Below, one piece after another: positions 15,890 through 23,667 of a stretch of DNA of 36,771 bases. This stretch comes from Nakamurella silvestris (GTDB lineage: Bacteria > Actinomycetota > Actinomycetes > Mycobacteriales > Nakamurellaceae), in assembly GCA_003576535.1 (NCBI GenBank), contig QXCQ01000039.1, positions 1 to 36,771 of the forward strand, given 5' to 3'. How positions within the stretch are numbered: the first letter of the stretch is position 1; every line of letters begins with the position of its first letter. Below the pieces are notes generated by a model that worked only from the letters and a program-made list of their open reading frames with translations, had not been told where the DNA came from and did no database searches. Made by a program: the position numbers and the translations under genes.

Positions 15890-15934
15890 GGGACTATGTG
15901 CCCCTAACGGCGGAAGCCAACAGTGTTCTAACAT
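15890..15934 (+). promoter_or_regulatory. DosR-like box and -10 of the PLDc_N-SHOCT gene
   Basis: GGGACTATGTGCCC (15890-15903) matches the DosR/DevR palindrome core GGGACT-WW-AGTCCC at 11 of 14 positions. A -10 hexamer TAACAT follows at 15929-15934, giving a start near 15941. The box centre is then at about -44, the usual activating position for DosR. Confidence 0.6.
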
Positions 15935-15998
15935 CTGTGCTGGAGCCGCTGCACACTCGCCGGGGCTCGAACCGGATGAACCACAAAGGCGGAAAGAT

Positions 15999-16388
15999 AT
16001 GCAGAATTACCCTCTCCTGAACCTGTTCCTCACGATGCTCTGGCTGTTCCTCTGGGTCATCTGGATCTTCCTGCTGATCCGCGTGTTCAGCGATGTGTTC
16101 CGCAGCTCGGATCTGAACGGTTGGGCGAAGGCCGGCTGGATCCTGGTGCTGCTGATCCTGCCGTACCTCGGTGTGTTGATCTACGTCATCGCGCGCGGCG
16201 GCAAGATGCACACCCGGGAAGTCCGGCAGGCCAAGGCCAACGAGGAAGCGATTCGCGAGTACATCCGCGAGTCGGCCGGTACCTCCTCGAGTGTTGCCAG
16301 TGACCTGGAGCGACTCGCCGCCCTGCGCGACAGCGGCGTCCTCACCCCCGAGGAATTCGCCAGTCAGAAGGCCAAGATCCTGGCCTAG
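15999..16388 (+). CDS. Small membrane protein with PLDc_N and SHOCT domains
   Basis: The 129-residue product has two membrane segments (LFLTMLWLFLWVIWIFLLIR and GWILVLLILPYLGVLIYVIA). These form a PLDc_N-type (phospholipase D-nuclease N-terminal-like) domain with the usual W-x-x-x-x-L-P-x-G/L-x-L-I-Y pattern. A charged linker (MHTREVRQAKANEEAIREYI) leads to a C-terminal SHOCT motif (about 100-129, DLERLAALRDSGVLTPEEFA). PLDc_N proteins are short membrane proteins of unsettled function; SHOCT segments are thought to mediate oligomerisation. The start follows GGCGGAAAG. A DosR-like box upstream suggests induction under hypoxia or redox stress. Two strong hairpins follow the stop codon. Confidence 0.85.
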   Translation: MQNYPLLNLFLTMLWLFLWVIWIFLLIRVFSDVFRSSDLNGWAKAGWILVLLILPYLGVLIYVIARGGKMHTREVRQAKANEEAIREYIRESAGTSSSVASDLERLAALRDSGVLTPEEFASQKAKILA

Positions 16389-16408
16389 CAGTACCGCCAG
16401 GACGCGAA

Positions 16409-16447
16409 CGTCAACCGATCGGTGCCTCTGGCACCGATCGGTTGACG
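16409..16447 (+). terminator. First terminator hairpin after the SHOCT gene
   Basis: A perfect 18-bp stem pairs 16409-16426 (CGTCAACCGATCGGTGCC) with 16430-16447 around a 3-nt loop. No U-tract follows directly. Confidence 0.75.
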
Positions 16448-16465
16448 GCCTCCGACCTGCAGACA

Positions 16466-16518
16466 GCCGGTGGGTGGGACCCGATGTATTTTCTCAGGGG
16501 TCCCACCCACCGGCTTTT
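16466..16518 (+). terminator. Second terminator hairpin with U-tract
   Basis: A perfect 17-bp stem pairs 16466-16482 (GCCGGTGGGTGGGACCC) with 16498-16514, with a 15-nt T-rich loop, followed by TTTT at 16515-16518. It is a strong plus-strand terminator and may also stop minus-strand transcripts from the neighbouring operon. Confidence 0.85.
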
Positions 16519-16549
16519 ACGTTTCACCGACGAAGGATCATCTCCGGGA

Positions 16550-17500
16550 TCAATGGCTGATCGGCAACCTGCCCGCGAGTTCGTGGCACCGTTGTTCCAA
16601 CTCCTGCGCCTGTCGGATGCGGAGCTCGACGTTTCCACCGGTGTCACCGGCCGCGTCGTCACCGGCGATCGTCGCCATCAGGTCCGTGAAATCGGCGACC
16701 ACGGCGCGATACTCATCGGCCGGCCCCATCACCTTCTGTCGTTTCCGACGCGTGGACCCCGCCGTCACAGCGGCACCGACCCGGTTGTCGAGTTCGATGA
16801 TCTGCCCGGCCAGCACGGCCGTTCGGGCGTTCAGCACGCTGCGTCGGTCCGATCCACCCTCCAGTGCGATCCTGCGACCGGCAGCCGAGCGCCCGGCCCG
16901 ACGGGAGGCGACGTTCAACACCACCGAACCGAGAACGACGGCCCCGAGCGCGGTCCCGGCCACGACGAAGCGGGGGAAGGACGGGCTGATCGTCCGGGCG
17001 CCGTCGGGCAGGAAGTCCCCACGGACCAGCCTGTCGTAGTTGACGGCGATGACCTTGAGCGCATCGAGGGGCCGGTCGACGAAACTGTCCAGTCCCGCGG
17101 AGATCATCGTCTCGCTGACCGCGGCCTTGCCGAAGTTCTCGTCGTCCCTCCCGGGAATGAAAGCACAGCCGTAACCGTCCAGATCTGCCCCGTCGGGCCG
17201 TAGGACCAACACCAGGTTGCCCTCGGCGGCGCCTTCGACGTCGTCGCACACATCCCGGAGCCGGGTGCTGTCGCCCTCGGCCAGCAGGATGACGACCAGG
17301 CGTCGGTTGCCCAGGATCTTCTCGGCGGCCGTCTGATCGACGTCGTACCCGGGGGCGGCGTAGTACGAGGACACCCGGGCCTGCCGGGCGATCCCGCTGT
17401 CGAAGATCCCTCCCGAGATCAGGGCCCATCCGGCCAGAACCAGGCAGACCGCCACCCCCGCCCCGAAGGCGGTTCCGAAGAACCCGCGGAGCCGCCTCAT
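16550..17500 (-). CDS. Two-TM membrane protein of unknown function (operon gene 3)
   Basis: The 316-residue protein has an N-terminal membrane segment (about 7-30), an extracytoplasmic domain (about 31-175) and a second membrane segment (about 177-198, FVVAGTALGAVVLGSVVLNV). The cytoplasmic tail (about 200-316) is basic and helical, with heptad-like stretches (RTAVLAGQIIELDNRVGAAV; VELRIRQAQELEQRCHEL). The outer domain has alternating strands and helices (RRLVVILLAEGDST; NLVLVLRPDGADLDGYGC) with two cysteines, loosely like TPM-type domains, but I cannot assign it. It overlaps the preceding gene by ATGA, so it is translationally coupled. It is the last gene of a three-gene unit. Confidence 0.75.
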   Translation of the reverse strand: MRRLRGFFGTAFGAGVAVCLVLAGWALISGGIFDSGIARQARVSSYYAAPGYDVDQTAAEKILGNRRLVVILLAEGDSTRLRDVCDDVEGAAEGNLVLVLRPDGADLDGYGCAFIPGRDDENFGKAAVSETMISAGLDSFVDRPLDALKVIAVNYDRLVRGDFLPDGARTISPSFPRFVVAGTALGAVVLGSVVLNVASRRAGRSAAGRRIALEGGSDRRSVLNARTAVLAGQIIELDNRVGAAVTAGSTRRKRQKVMGPADEYRAVVADFTDLMATIAGDDAAGDTGGNVELRIRQAQELEQRCHELAGRLPISH

Positions 17501-18870
17501 CGGCTCAACCCGGCCAGATAGGCGCTTGGCTGGTAGTCCGGGCGACCCAGCGCCCGGGCGGTGGCGGCCAGCTCGGTCTCGGCGCGGTCCAGTTGCAGCT
17601 TCACCTGGCGGACCGGCAGGTTGCCGGCGAGTGCCTCCGTGGCCGACTGCAGGCGGCGGATCCCTCGGGTCAGCGACGGGTTGCCCGCACTACCGGTGAG
17701 GGCGGACATCTCGACCGCCAGCGAGGTCAGGCCGGCCAGGCGTGCCGCCGACCCGGTACCACCGCCCGGCCGGGCAGCCGCGGTCCGACCCTGGACCAGC
17801 GGAGTGACGGACAGGGCGAGGAACACCACCACACACAGTCCGAAGACCCAGGGCAGCGCGGGCAACGCCAGAGCCAGCGGGTCGACCGGCCGGTACGGGA
17901 GCGGCAGGTCGTAGACACCGGCGTACCGCATGTTCGTCATCTGGTCCAGGTAGGTGCCCAGGACGTTCAACTGGGGATACTCGAAGCGCCCCAGCCGATC
18001 GCCGTAGGGTCCGAAATAGCCTGCGGCGACGACATCGGCGAAGTCCGCCTGGCCCGGGCCGTAGTACCCGACCCAACTGCCGTACATCACCACGACCGGG
18101 GTGTCGGGGAACGCGGCGGTCAGGGCGGTGCCGAAGTCGGGCACCGGTTCTCCGCGCGGCTGGTACGGGAAGGCTGCGTAGAGAACCCTTCCCGGTGGGA
18201 AGGCGTGCTCGGCGTCGGCCGGGATCTTGGTCAGCGTGGCACCGGGTGCGACGAAAAGGTCGGTGCCCGAGCTCAGTTCCCGCACCGCCGGGGCGAGTTC
18301 GGCGGTGGTGGGCGGCCGCCACTCGACCGGACCGACGACCGAGGGTGCCGGACTGTCCTGATCGATGGCGATGCGGGCGACGAGCAGGAAGGTGATGTCC
18401 CGGGTGATGAACTGGTGCTGCCACTCCGGCAGCGTGCTGGAACTGATCCCGGAGACGTCCGTGCCCACCACCCGGATCGTCGCGCTCTCCACCCGGGCCA
18501 GGTCCTTCTGCTGAACATCGGTGAGACCTGGTGGGGCCACCAGGATGCGCTCGTCGGTGCCCCGGATCATGTCCTCGATCAGCGCGGTGTCCCACCGGGC
18601 GACGGCCCCGTCCAGCACCACGACCTGGTCGGCCGCGACCCTGCGTTCCATCTCTTCGACGGTGGGCAGGACGGCTCCGCTCAACTCCCCGGCCGCGCCC
18701 TCGACGTAATTGCGGCCGACCGGGGAGGTCTTGTAGCTGACGGTGGTGCTGGACTTCTGCGCGGCGAGGAACACGACCACGATGCCGATGGCGAGAACAA
18801 GGGCGCCCCAGCGCACCAGCTCCCGTCGGTTCAGGGTCCGGGAGCGACTCCGGCCGGCGGGTTCAGCCAC
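17497..18870 (-). CDS. Two-TM membrane protein with large outer domain, unknown (operon gene 2)
   Basis: The product is about 457 residues from the GTG at 18870, which overlaps the stop of the upstream gene (GTGGCTGA). A longer start at 18909 would give 470 residues. A basic N-terminus precedes a membrane segment (about 19-38). An extracytoplasmic domain of about 300 residues (40-335) contains Rossmann-like strands (DQVVVLDGAVARWDTALIED; DERILVAPPGLTDVQQKDLA; DTPVVVMYGSWVGYYGPGQA). A second membrane segment (about 338-360) leads to a helical cytoplasmic tail. No family is recognised. The plan of inner helix, outer alpha/beta domain, second helix and helical cytoplasmic tail matches the gene 3 product, so the two probably assemble together. 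Confidence 0.75.
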   Translation of the reverse strand: MAEPAGRSRSRTLNRRELVRWGALVLAIGIVVVFLAAQKSSTTVSYKTSPVGRNYVEGAAGELSGAVLPTVEEMERRVAADQVVVLDGAVARWDTALIEDMIRGTDERILVAPPGLTDVQQKDLARVESATIRVVGTDVSGISSSTLPEWQHQFITRDITFLLVARIAIDQDSPAPSVVGPVEWRPPTTAELAPAVRELSSGTDLFVAPGATLTKIPADAEHAFPPGRVLYAAFPYQPRGEPVPDFGTALTAAFPDTPVVVMYGSWVGYYGPGQADFADVVAAGYFGPYGDRLGRFEYPQLNVLGTYLDQMTNMRYAGVYDLPLPYRPVDPLALALPALPWVFGLCVVVFLALSVTPLVQGRTAAARPGGGTGSAARLAGLTSLAVEMSALTGSAGNPSLTRGIRRLQSATEALAGNLPVRQVKLQLDRAETELAATARALGRPDYQPSAYLAGLSR

Positions 18871-19174
18871 GAGCGGCCGCCCGCCACAACCGGTCGGCCC
18901 GGTCGGCATGGTCGGTGGCCTCGCGTGCGGCGGCCAGCCCGCCGTGGTCCGCGGCGATCAGCTCGGCCCGCCGGTACAGCAGCTCCGCCTCCTCCACGGT
19001 GGTGGGAGCGGCGTCCCGGCTCACCCCTGCCGCTTCGATTGCCGCTCGGGCGTTGTTCCAGGCGGTGCGTCGCAGCAGATCACGGGTGCGCCGCCGCGCC
19101 AGGTAGGTGGCCGAGTACCCGGCGGCGGCGATCAGGACCACCCCGACCGGCCAGATCAGCCAACTCCAGGTCAC
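18863..19174 (-). CDS. Small single-TM membrane protein (operon gene 1)
   Basis: The 103-residue product has an N-terminal membrane helix (about 2-24, WSWLIWPVGVVLIAAAGYSA) followed by a basic stop-transfer stretch (ARRRTRDLLRRT). The cytoplasmic part of about 75 residues is helical and charged, with a possible tetratricopeptide-like helix pair (VEEAELLYRRAELIAADHGG). The GTG at 19174 is preferred because AGGGGAG sits six bases upstream; the TTG at 19180 would touch that site. It is the first gene of a unit whose three members are all membrane-anchored with helical cytoplasmic parts. Confidence 0.7.
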   Translation of the reverse strand: MTWSWLIWPVGVVLIAAAGYSATYLARRRTRDLLRRTAWNNARAAIEAAGVSRDAAPTTVEEAELLYRRAELIAADHGGLAAAREATDHADRADRLWRAAARG

Positions 19175-19257
19175 AGGCAACTCCCCTGCTCGTTGTCGGG
19201 CACACCCCGGAACGGGTGTTCACCCTGCCATTCTGACAGTTCGGTGGTGGCGACGTG

Positions 19258-20991
19258 TCAGGCCGGGGCGATGATGTCCCGGAGCTGCTCGGCCTTCTCG
19301 GCCGTCCAGCCCTCGGGTTCCAGGATGAGAGCCCAGGCATCGATGTACTCCCGGGTGTAGCGATGACCATGGCCGGCCGGAACATCCACGGGCTCGAGCA
19401 TGTCTGCGGTCAGCTGCCAGAAGGTCACCACCGGGATCCACGTCATCTCGTCGAGGACGTCCCGGCCGCGTTGTTCCCGCAGCCAGTCGGGTCGGCCGGT
19501 GATCAGGTCGGTGCTCCACCAGCTCACAGGATCGGACGGATGTTGCAGGTAGAGAACGTGAGTGCCGTTCCAAGGCGCGGACTCCGGGGTGATCGGTGCG
19601 CCCGGGTCGCTGGAGAATCGGACGGTGCGTCCATCGCGGAACACCGGCTCGATCTGCGGGCTGCCCGCGTCGCGACCGTCGGTGAACTCGCGCAGCATCG
19701 GGTTGAAGTTGGGGGCACCGGCGAACAGGGCCCCGTCCGTACGGTTGCGCAGGTCCGCCTCACCGCTGAAGGCGGCGTCGGCCGAGAAGGAACCGAGGCT
19801 TTCGCCGAAAACGAGGAGTTTGGGCCGGGTCTCGGCCGGCAGGTTGTTCCAGCGTTCGTAGACGGTGTCGAAGAGTGCGCGGCCGGCCTGACGCGCCCGC
19901 ACCTGGTCCACCAGGAAGGACAGCCAGGACGGGAGATGGGAGTACTGGATCGCGACACTGGCGACGTCACCACCGGTTTCGTACTCCAGGCTGGCCAGCG
20001 CACCCGGGTCCACCCAGCCGGTGCCGGTCGTGCCGGCGACGAGCAGGTAGGCCCGGTCGAACCCGCCGGCCCGCTCCAGGTCGTCCACGGCCAGGACGGC
20101 CCTTCGCTCGACGTCCTCGGCCGAGTCGAAGCCTGCGTAGGCCCGGATCGGTTCCAGCGCAGCCGTTCCGGTGAACGAGGAGATCTGCCCGACCGTCGGA
20201 CCCTGGCCGGTGAAGTTCCGTCCCTGGTAGCCCAAGGAGTCCCAGGAGATCAGGGAACCCGGTCCCCCGGACCGCAGGGTGGTGTCCGGCTGCACGGCAT
20301 CCTCGTTGGTACTGCGGTCCTTGACCGAGAACACCCGGTCGGCGGTGGACACGATGCCGTCCACCAGTACTCCGTTCACCAGCAGCAGCGCGGCCGCGGC
20401 GACGACGACCCAGCCGAGCCCCCTGGCCGCCGATCGGCCCATCCAGCGGCCCAACCGTTCGGAGACCCAGTGGTAGAGCGTGCGTACCCCGCGCGCCGCG
20501 GCGATGAGGGCGACGAAGAACACGACCGCGACCAGGGGCAGCAGCAGCTGGGAGCCGATGGCGTCACCAGGGACCTGCATCAGGTCGCGGAGCCGGGTCT
20601 GCCATCGCAGCCCGAACAGGTAGGAGATGATCAGAACTGCTCCTGCCACGCCGGCGAAGATCTGCCAGCTCCGCGTGGACGGGGTCCGGGCCGGCCGGTC
20701 GGCGAAGGAACGCCAGACAAAGGCCGCCAGAACACCTGCGGCGTAACCGATCGCACCGTTGACCCCACAGACGAAGCCCTGGAAGGTTCCCGGCCGGGGC
20801 AGCAGGGACGGCGTGAAGGAGAGGCAGATGAACAACAGGGCGCCGTAGGCACCCGGCAGGGTGTACCGGAACCAGCGGTGACGCCTGGTCCGGGCCGGTC
20901 CGGCACCGACGGCCTCCGCGCTGCCCGACAGGGCAGGCCGTTCGGGCCCGCCTGTTCCCACGGCCTCCTCGGGCGGGGCCGTGGTGGTCAT
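19258..20991 (-). CDS. Membrane-anchored alpha/beta-hydrolase (Abhydrolase_9 type)
   Basis: The 577-residue protein has a membrane domain with about five to six segments (roughly residues 45-215), as in the Abhydrolase_9 N-terminal family. An extracytoplasmic alpha/beta-hydrolase domain (about 260-577) follows. The nucleophile elbow is G-E-S-L-G in LLVFGESLGSF (near residue 395). D/H partners are likely in YLQHPSDPVSWW and in VPAGHGHRYTREY. Such proteins are common in mycobacteria and relatives; lipid or envelope ester hydrolysis is inferred, not shown. The ATG at 20991 is the only good start. The minus-strand operon starting at 19174 lies downstream across an 83-bp gap. Confidence 0.85.
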   Translation of the reverse strand: MTTTAPPEEAVGTGGPERPALSGSAEAVGAGPARTRRHRWFRYTLPGAYGALLFICLSFTPSLLPRPGTFQGFVCGVNGAIGYAAGVLAAFVWRSFADRPARTPSTRSWQIFAGVAGAVLIISYLFGLRWQTRLRDLMQVPGDAIGSQLLLPLVAVVFFVALIAAARGVRTLYHWVSERLGRWMGRSAARGLGWVVVAAAALLLVNGVLVDGIVSTADRVFSVKDRSTNEDAVQPDTTLRSGGPGSLISWDSLGYQGRNFTGQGPTVGQISSFTGTAALEPIRAYAGFDSAEDVERRAVLAVDDLERAGGFDRAYLLVAGTTGTGWVDPGALASLEYETGGDVASVAIQYSHLPSWLSFLVDQVRARQAGRALFDTVYERWNNLPAETRPKLLVFGESLGSFSADAAFSGEADLRNRTDGALFAGAPNFNPMLREFTDGRDAGSPQIEPVFRDGRTVRFSSDPGAPITPESAPWNGTHVLYLQHPSDPVSWWSTDLITGRPDWLREQRGRDVLDEMTWIPVVTFWQLTADMLEPVDVPAGHGHRYTREYIDAWALILEPEGWTAEKAEQLRDIIAPA

Positions 20992-21013
20992 CGGTCGGCA
21001 CCCGACGGTGTGG

Positions 21014-21030
21014 AGGTACCGGGGGTACCT
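21014..21030. promoter_or_regulatory. Palindrome upstream of the alpha/beta-hydrolase gene
   Basis: AGGTACC (21014-21020) and GGTACCT (21024-21030) form a perfect 7-bp dyad with a GGG spacer, 23 bp before the ATG at 20991. It could be an operator. The bound regulator is unknown. Confidence 0.4.
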
Positions 21031-21131
21031 ACGGTCACCGACGGTGTGTGCGGCGTGGTGGGATCGGAATTCACGTGTCAGATCATGCCGTACGGACGGT
21101 GGAGGTGGTTACACGCGGTGACCGGTACCTA

Positions 21132-21986
21132 TCATCCAGCCGGTGTCACGGACCGGAAGTATGCCGCCGGGGTGAGACCGGTGACGTGACGGAACAGTTC
21201 GATGAACGTGCTGGGGTTGGCGTACCCGAGTCGTTGGGCGACCGACCCGACGGGCTCCCCTGCTGCGATGTCGACCATCGCCGCCCGGATCCGGACCAGG
21301 ATCCGCCACTGGGTCAGGCTCAGCCCGGTGTCGGCGGCGAATCTGCGCATCAGGGTCCGGCTGCTCGATCCGAGCTCGGCCGCCCATTGAGCGGTGGTCC
21401 GGTCGTCGGCGGGGGCGTCGATGATTCGGCGGGCCACCTCGCGCAGGTCCGGCGCGGCGGGCATGGGGATGTGCAGGGAGCTGGCCGGGACCGGCTCGAT
21501 CAGGTCGATCGCCACCCGCTGGAGGCGCAGCCGCGGTGCTTTCTCGCCGGTGTGGGCCAGGTCGTGCAGGAGCAAGGCGCGCAGCGCCGCGGTCATGGAC
21601 ACCCCGGTGACCGAGGACCAGTCGATCCCGGCGCGGTCCGGGGCGATGAAGGTCGCGTAGGTGACGACACCGGAATCGGCGCGTACGCGGTGCGGCAGAC
21701 CGGCCGGGATCCAGATCCCCAAGGAAGGCGGTACGAGCCAGAGCTGCCCGTCGGCCTCGAGGGTGACATTGCCGGCGCTGGACCACAGGAGCTCCGCCTC
21801 GAGGTGGCTCTCGGTGTCCCAGGCGGCGGGTTCGCGGCTGTGGAAGGCCCGGGTGAGGAGCAGCCATGGTCCCTCCACGATCCGGACCCGGGTCCGTGGC
21901 GGCACGCTGGGCGGGTGCGCGGGTGGCTCCGGCGCGGTGGCCCCCCACAACCGGGCCAAGGCCGGGTCCTGTCGCTTTACCGTCAT
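21132..21986 (-). CDS. AraC family transcriptional regulator with N-terminal cupin
   Basis: The 284-residue protein has an N-terminal AraC-ligand/cupin domain (about 35-150, including SAGNVTLEADGQLWLVPPSL and a following GIWIPAGLPHRV motif). The C-terminal AraC DNA-binding domain (about 185-284) has two helix-turn-helix units (SSSRTLMRRFAADTGLSLTQ and SVAQRLGYANPSTFIELFRH), ending with TGLTPAAYFR, a standard family signature. It is divergent from the ABC exporter pair (55-bp gap) and is therefore the likely ligand-responsive regulator of that pair. It appears leaderless (TAGTCT eight bases before ATG). Confidence 0.92.
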   Translation of the reverse strand: MTVKRQDPALARLWGATAPEPPAHPPSVPPRTRVRIVEGPWLLLTRAFHSREPAAWDTESHLEAELLWSSAGNVTLEADGQLWLVPPSLGIWIPAGLPHRVRADSGVVTYATFIAPDRAGIDWSSVTGVSMTAALRALLLHDLAHTGEKAPRLRLQRVAIDLIEPVPASSLHIPMPAAPDLREVARRIIDAPADDRTTAQWAAELGSSSRTLMRRFAADTGLSLTQWRILVRIRAAMVDIAAGEPVGSVAQRLGYANPSTFIELFRHVTGLTPAAYFRSVTPAG

Positions 21987-21994
21987 ACGGGGCT

Positions 21995-22016
21995 AGACTA
22001 CCTGTTTGTGTAAATG
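21995..22016. promoter_or_regulatory. Overlapping divergent promoters of the AraC and ABC genes
   Basis: TAGTCT on the minus strand (22000-21995) precedes the AraC ATG by eight bases. TAAATG on the plus strand (22011-22016) is a candidate -10 for the ABC genes, with a start near 22023. The two hexamers are only ten bases apart, so the promoters compete for polymerase. Confidence 0.45.
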
Positions 22017-22041
22017 GCGACAGCCGCCTAACTTGGGGCGG

Positions 22042-23667
22042 GTGAGCCCACCCTTACCTGACGTCGAACTCGATCGACCGGACTCCTCGCCGACGGGGCT
22101 GATCCGGTCGGCGCTGACGGCGGACGGACGGCGACGCGGCATGGTTCTTGCGATAGCAGGACTGTCCGGACACCAGGTGGCCGAGACGATGATCCCGGTA
22201 CTCATCGGGGTGGTTGTCGACCGCGCCATCGGTCGTTCCGACGTCGGGGAACTGATCCTGTGGCTCGCGGTGCTCGGTGCCCTGTTCACCGTGCTGATCC
22301 TGAGCTGGCGCTACGGTGCCCGGTCCCTCACCGCGGTGTCCACCAGGGGCGAACACGATCTGCGGCTCCGCGCCGTGCGCCGGGTCCTGCACCCGCACGG
22401 CATGCGCACCCGCCGGGCCACCGGCGAGACCCTGACCATCACCAGCTCCGACACCGCCGCGGTGGCCGCGTTCTCCTGGTCGGTGGCCGAGATCGCCGCA
22501 GCGGGCGCTGCTCTCATCACCGCCCTGGTGTCGCTCGTCCTCATCTCCTGGCCGTTGGCGGTCGGGGTGCTGCTGGCCACCGCCGTCCAGGTGGTCGTGG
22601 TCGCCCGGTTGAGCCGCCCACTGGACGAGCGGGTCTACCGGGAGCAGGCCGAGGCGGCCAGGGCCAGCGCCCTGGCATCCGACTTCACCGTCGGCCTTCG
22701 GGTCCTCAAGGGTTTCGGCGCCGAAGGAACAGCCTCGGACCGGTACCGCCGGGCGAGCCGGTCCTCGATGGACGCGGCCCTGCGCCGGGTCAGGGTGCTC
22801 GCCGCCCTGACAGCGCTGAACGCGGCGATACCGATGGTCTTCCTCGCCGCCATCGCCCTCGGTGCCGCCCTGCTCGCCCGCGCCGGCAGCATCAGCGTCG
22901 GCAACTTCGTGACGGTGGTCGGCCTGGCCCAGCTCATAGTGGCACCGATGATCACGATCGCCTTCGCCGGTGGTCAGCTGGCGACGAAACGTGGGTCCGC
23001 CCGGCGGGTGTCGGAATTGATCCGAACCCCCGCCCTGATCGACGGGCCCGTACGCCCGACAGTGCGCCTCTACCAAGGGAATCCGACCGTCGACAGCCTC
23101 CAGATGGGTCGCCTGACCGTGGCACCCGGTGAAGTGATCGGGGTCCGTTCCGCTTCCCCGGAGGCGCTGCTCGACGAACTCGCCTACCGGGTCCCGCTGG
23201 CTCCCGGCTGGTACCGGTACAACGGGGTGGACGCCACCGACCTCGGCCCCGACGGCTGGCGGAAGCGGGTGTTCGCCCCGCCACAGGAGTCGGCGGTGTT
23301 CACCGGGACGGTGACGACAGGCCTGGCCGCGGTCCCCGACCACCGATTGATGGAGGTTGCCGCCCTGGACGACGTGATGACCCATCTCCCCGACGGTCTC
23401 GATTCGGAGGTCGGCGAGGGTGGTTCCCGGTTGTCCGGCGGCCAGCGTCAGCGACTGCTGTTGGCCCGGGCGCTGCATCAACCCCAACCGGTGCTGGTGC
23501 TGCTCGAACCGACCTCGGCGGTCGACACCGTCACCGAGGAGCGGATCGCCGCCGGGTTCCGTGACACCGGGAAGGTGCTGGTGCTGATCACCAGGAGCCC
23601 GGCCCTGTTGGCGGCCTGCGACCGGGTGGTCGACCTGGAACCGTCGGCCGACAGGGTGGACCGATGA
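22042..23667 (+). CDS. ABC exporter half-transporter with degenerate nucleotide-binding domain
   Basis: The product is about 541 residues from a GTG at 22042. The transmembrane domain (about 30-310, six helices) is of the type I exporter fold. The nucleotide-binding domain (about 340-541) has an intact signature LSGGQRQRLLLARAL (near 463) and a Q-loop (PPQESAVFTGTV). The Walker A position (near 367) reads VRSASPEALLDEL instead of GxxGxGKS/T. The Walker B aspartate is replaced (LVLLEPTSAVD, where LVLDEPTSA is usual). The H-loop reads VLITRSPALL with no histidine. The domain is therefore expected not to hydrolyse ATP in its own site. It overlaps the next ABC gene by ATGA, which supports a heterodimer. 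Substrate unknown. Confidence 0.9.
   Translation: MSPPLPDVELDRPDSSPTGLIRSALTADGRRRGMVLAIAGLSGHQVAETMIPVLIGVVVDRAIGRSDVGELILWLAVLGALFTVLILSWRYGARSLTAVSTRGEHDLRLRAVRRVLHPHGMRTRRATGETLTITSSDTAAVAAFSWSVAEIAAAGAALITALVSLVLISWPLAVGVLLATAVQVVVVARLSRPLDERVYREQAEAARASALASDFTVGLRVLKGFGAEGTASDRYRRASRSSMDAALRRVRVLAALTALNAAIPMVFLAAIALGAALLARAGSISVGNFVTVVGLAQLIVAPMITIAFAGGQLATKRGSARRVSELIRTPALIDGPVRPTVRLYQGNPTVDSLQMGRLTVAPGEVIGVRSASPEALLDELAYRVPLAPGWYRYNGVDATDLGPDGWRKRVFAPPQESAVFTGTVTTGLAAVPDHRLMEVAALDDVMTHLPDGLDSEVGEGGSRLSGGQRQRLLLARALHQPQPVLVLLEPTSAVDTVTEERIAAGFRDTGKVLVLITRSPALLAACDRVVDLEPSADRVDR

Noticed and set aside
19202-19219. Hairpin ACACCC/GGGTGT before the small membrane protein gene
   Set aside because: The stem is only six bp with no supporting context, too weak to call a terminator or operator.
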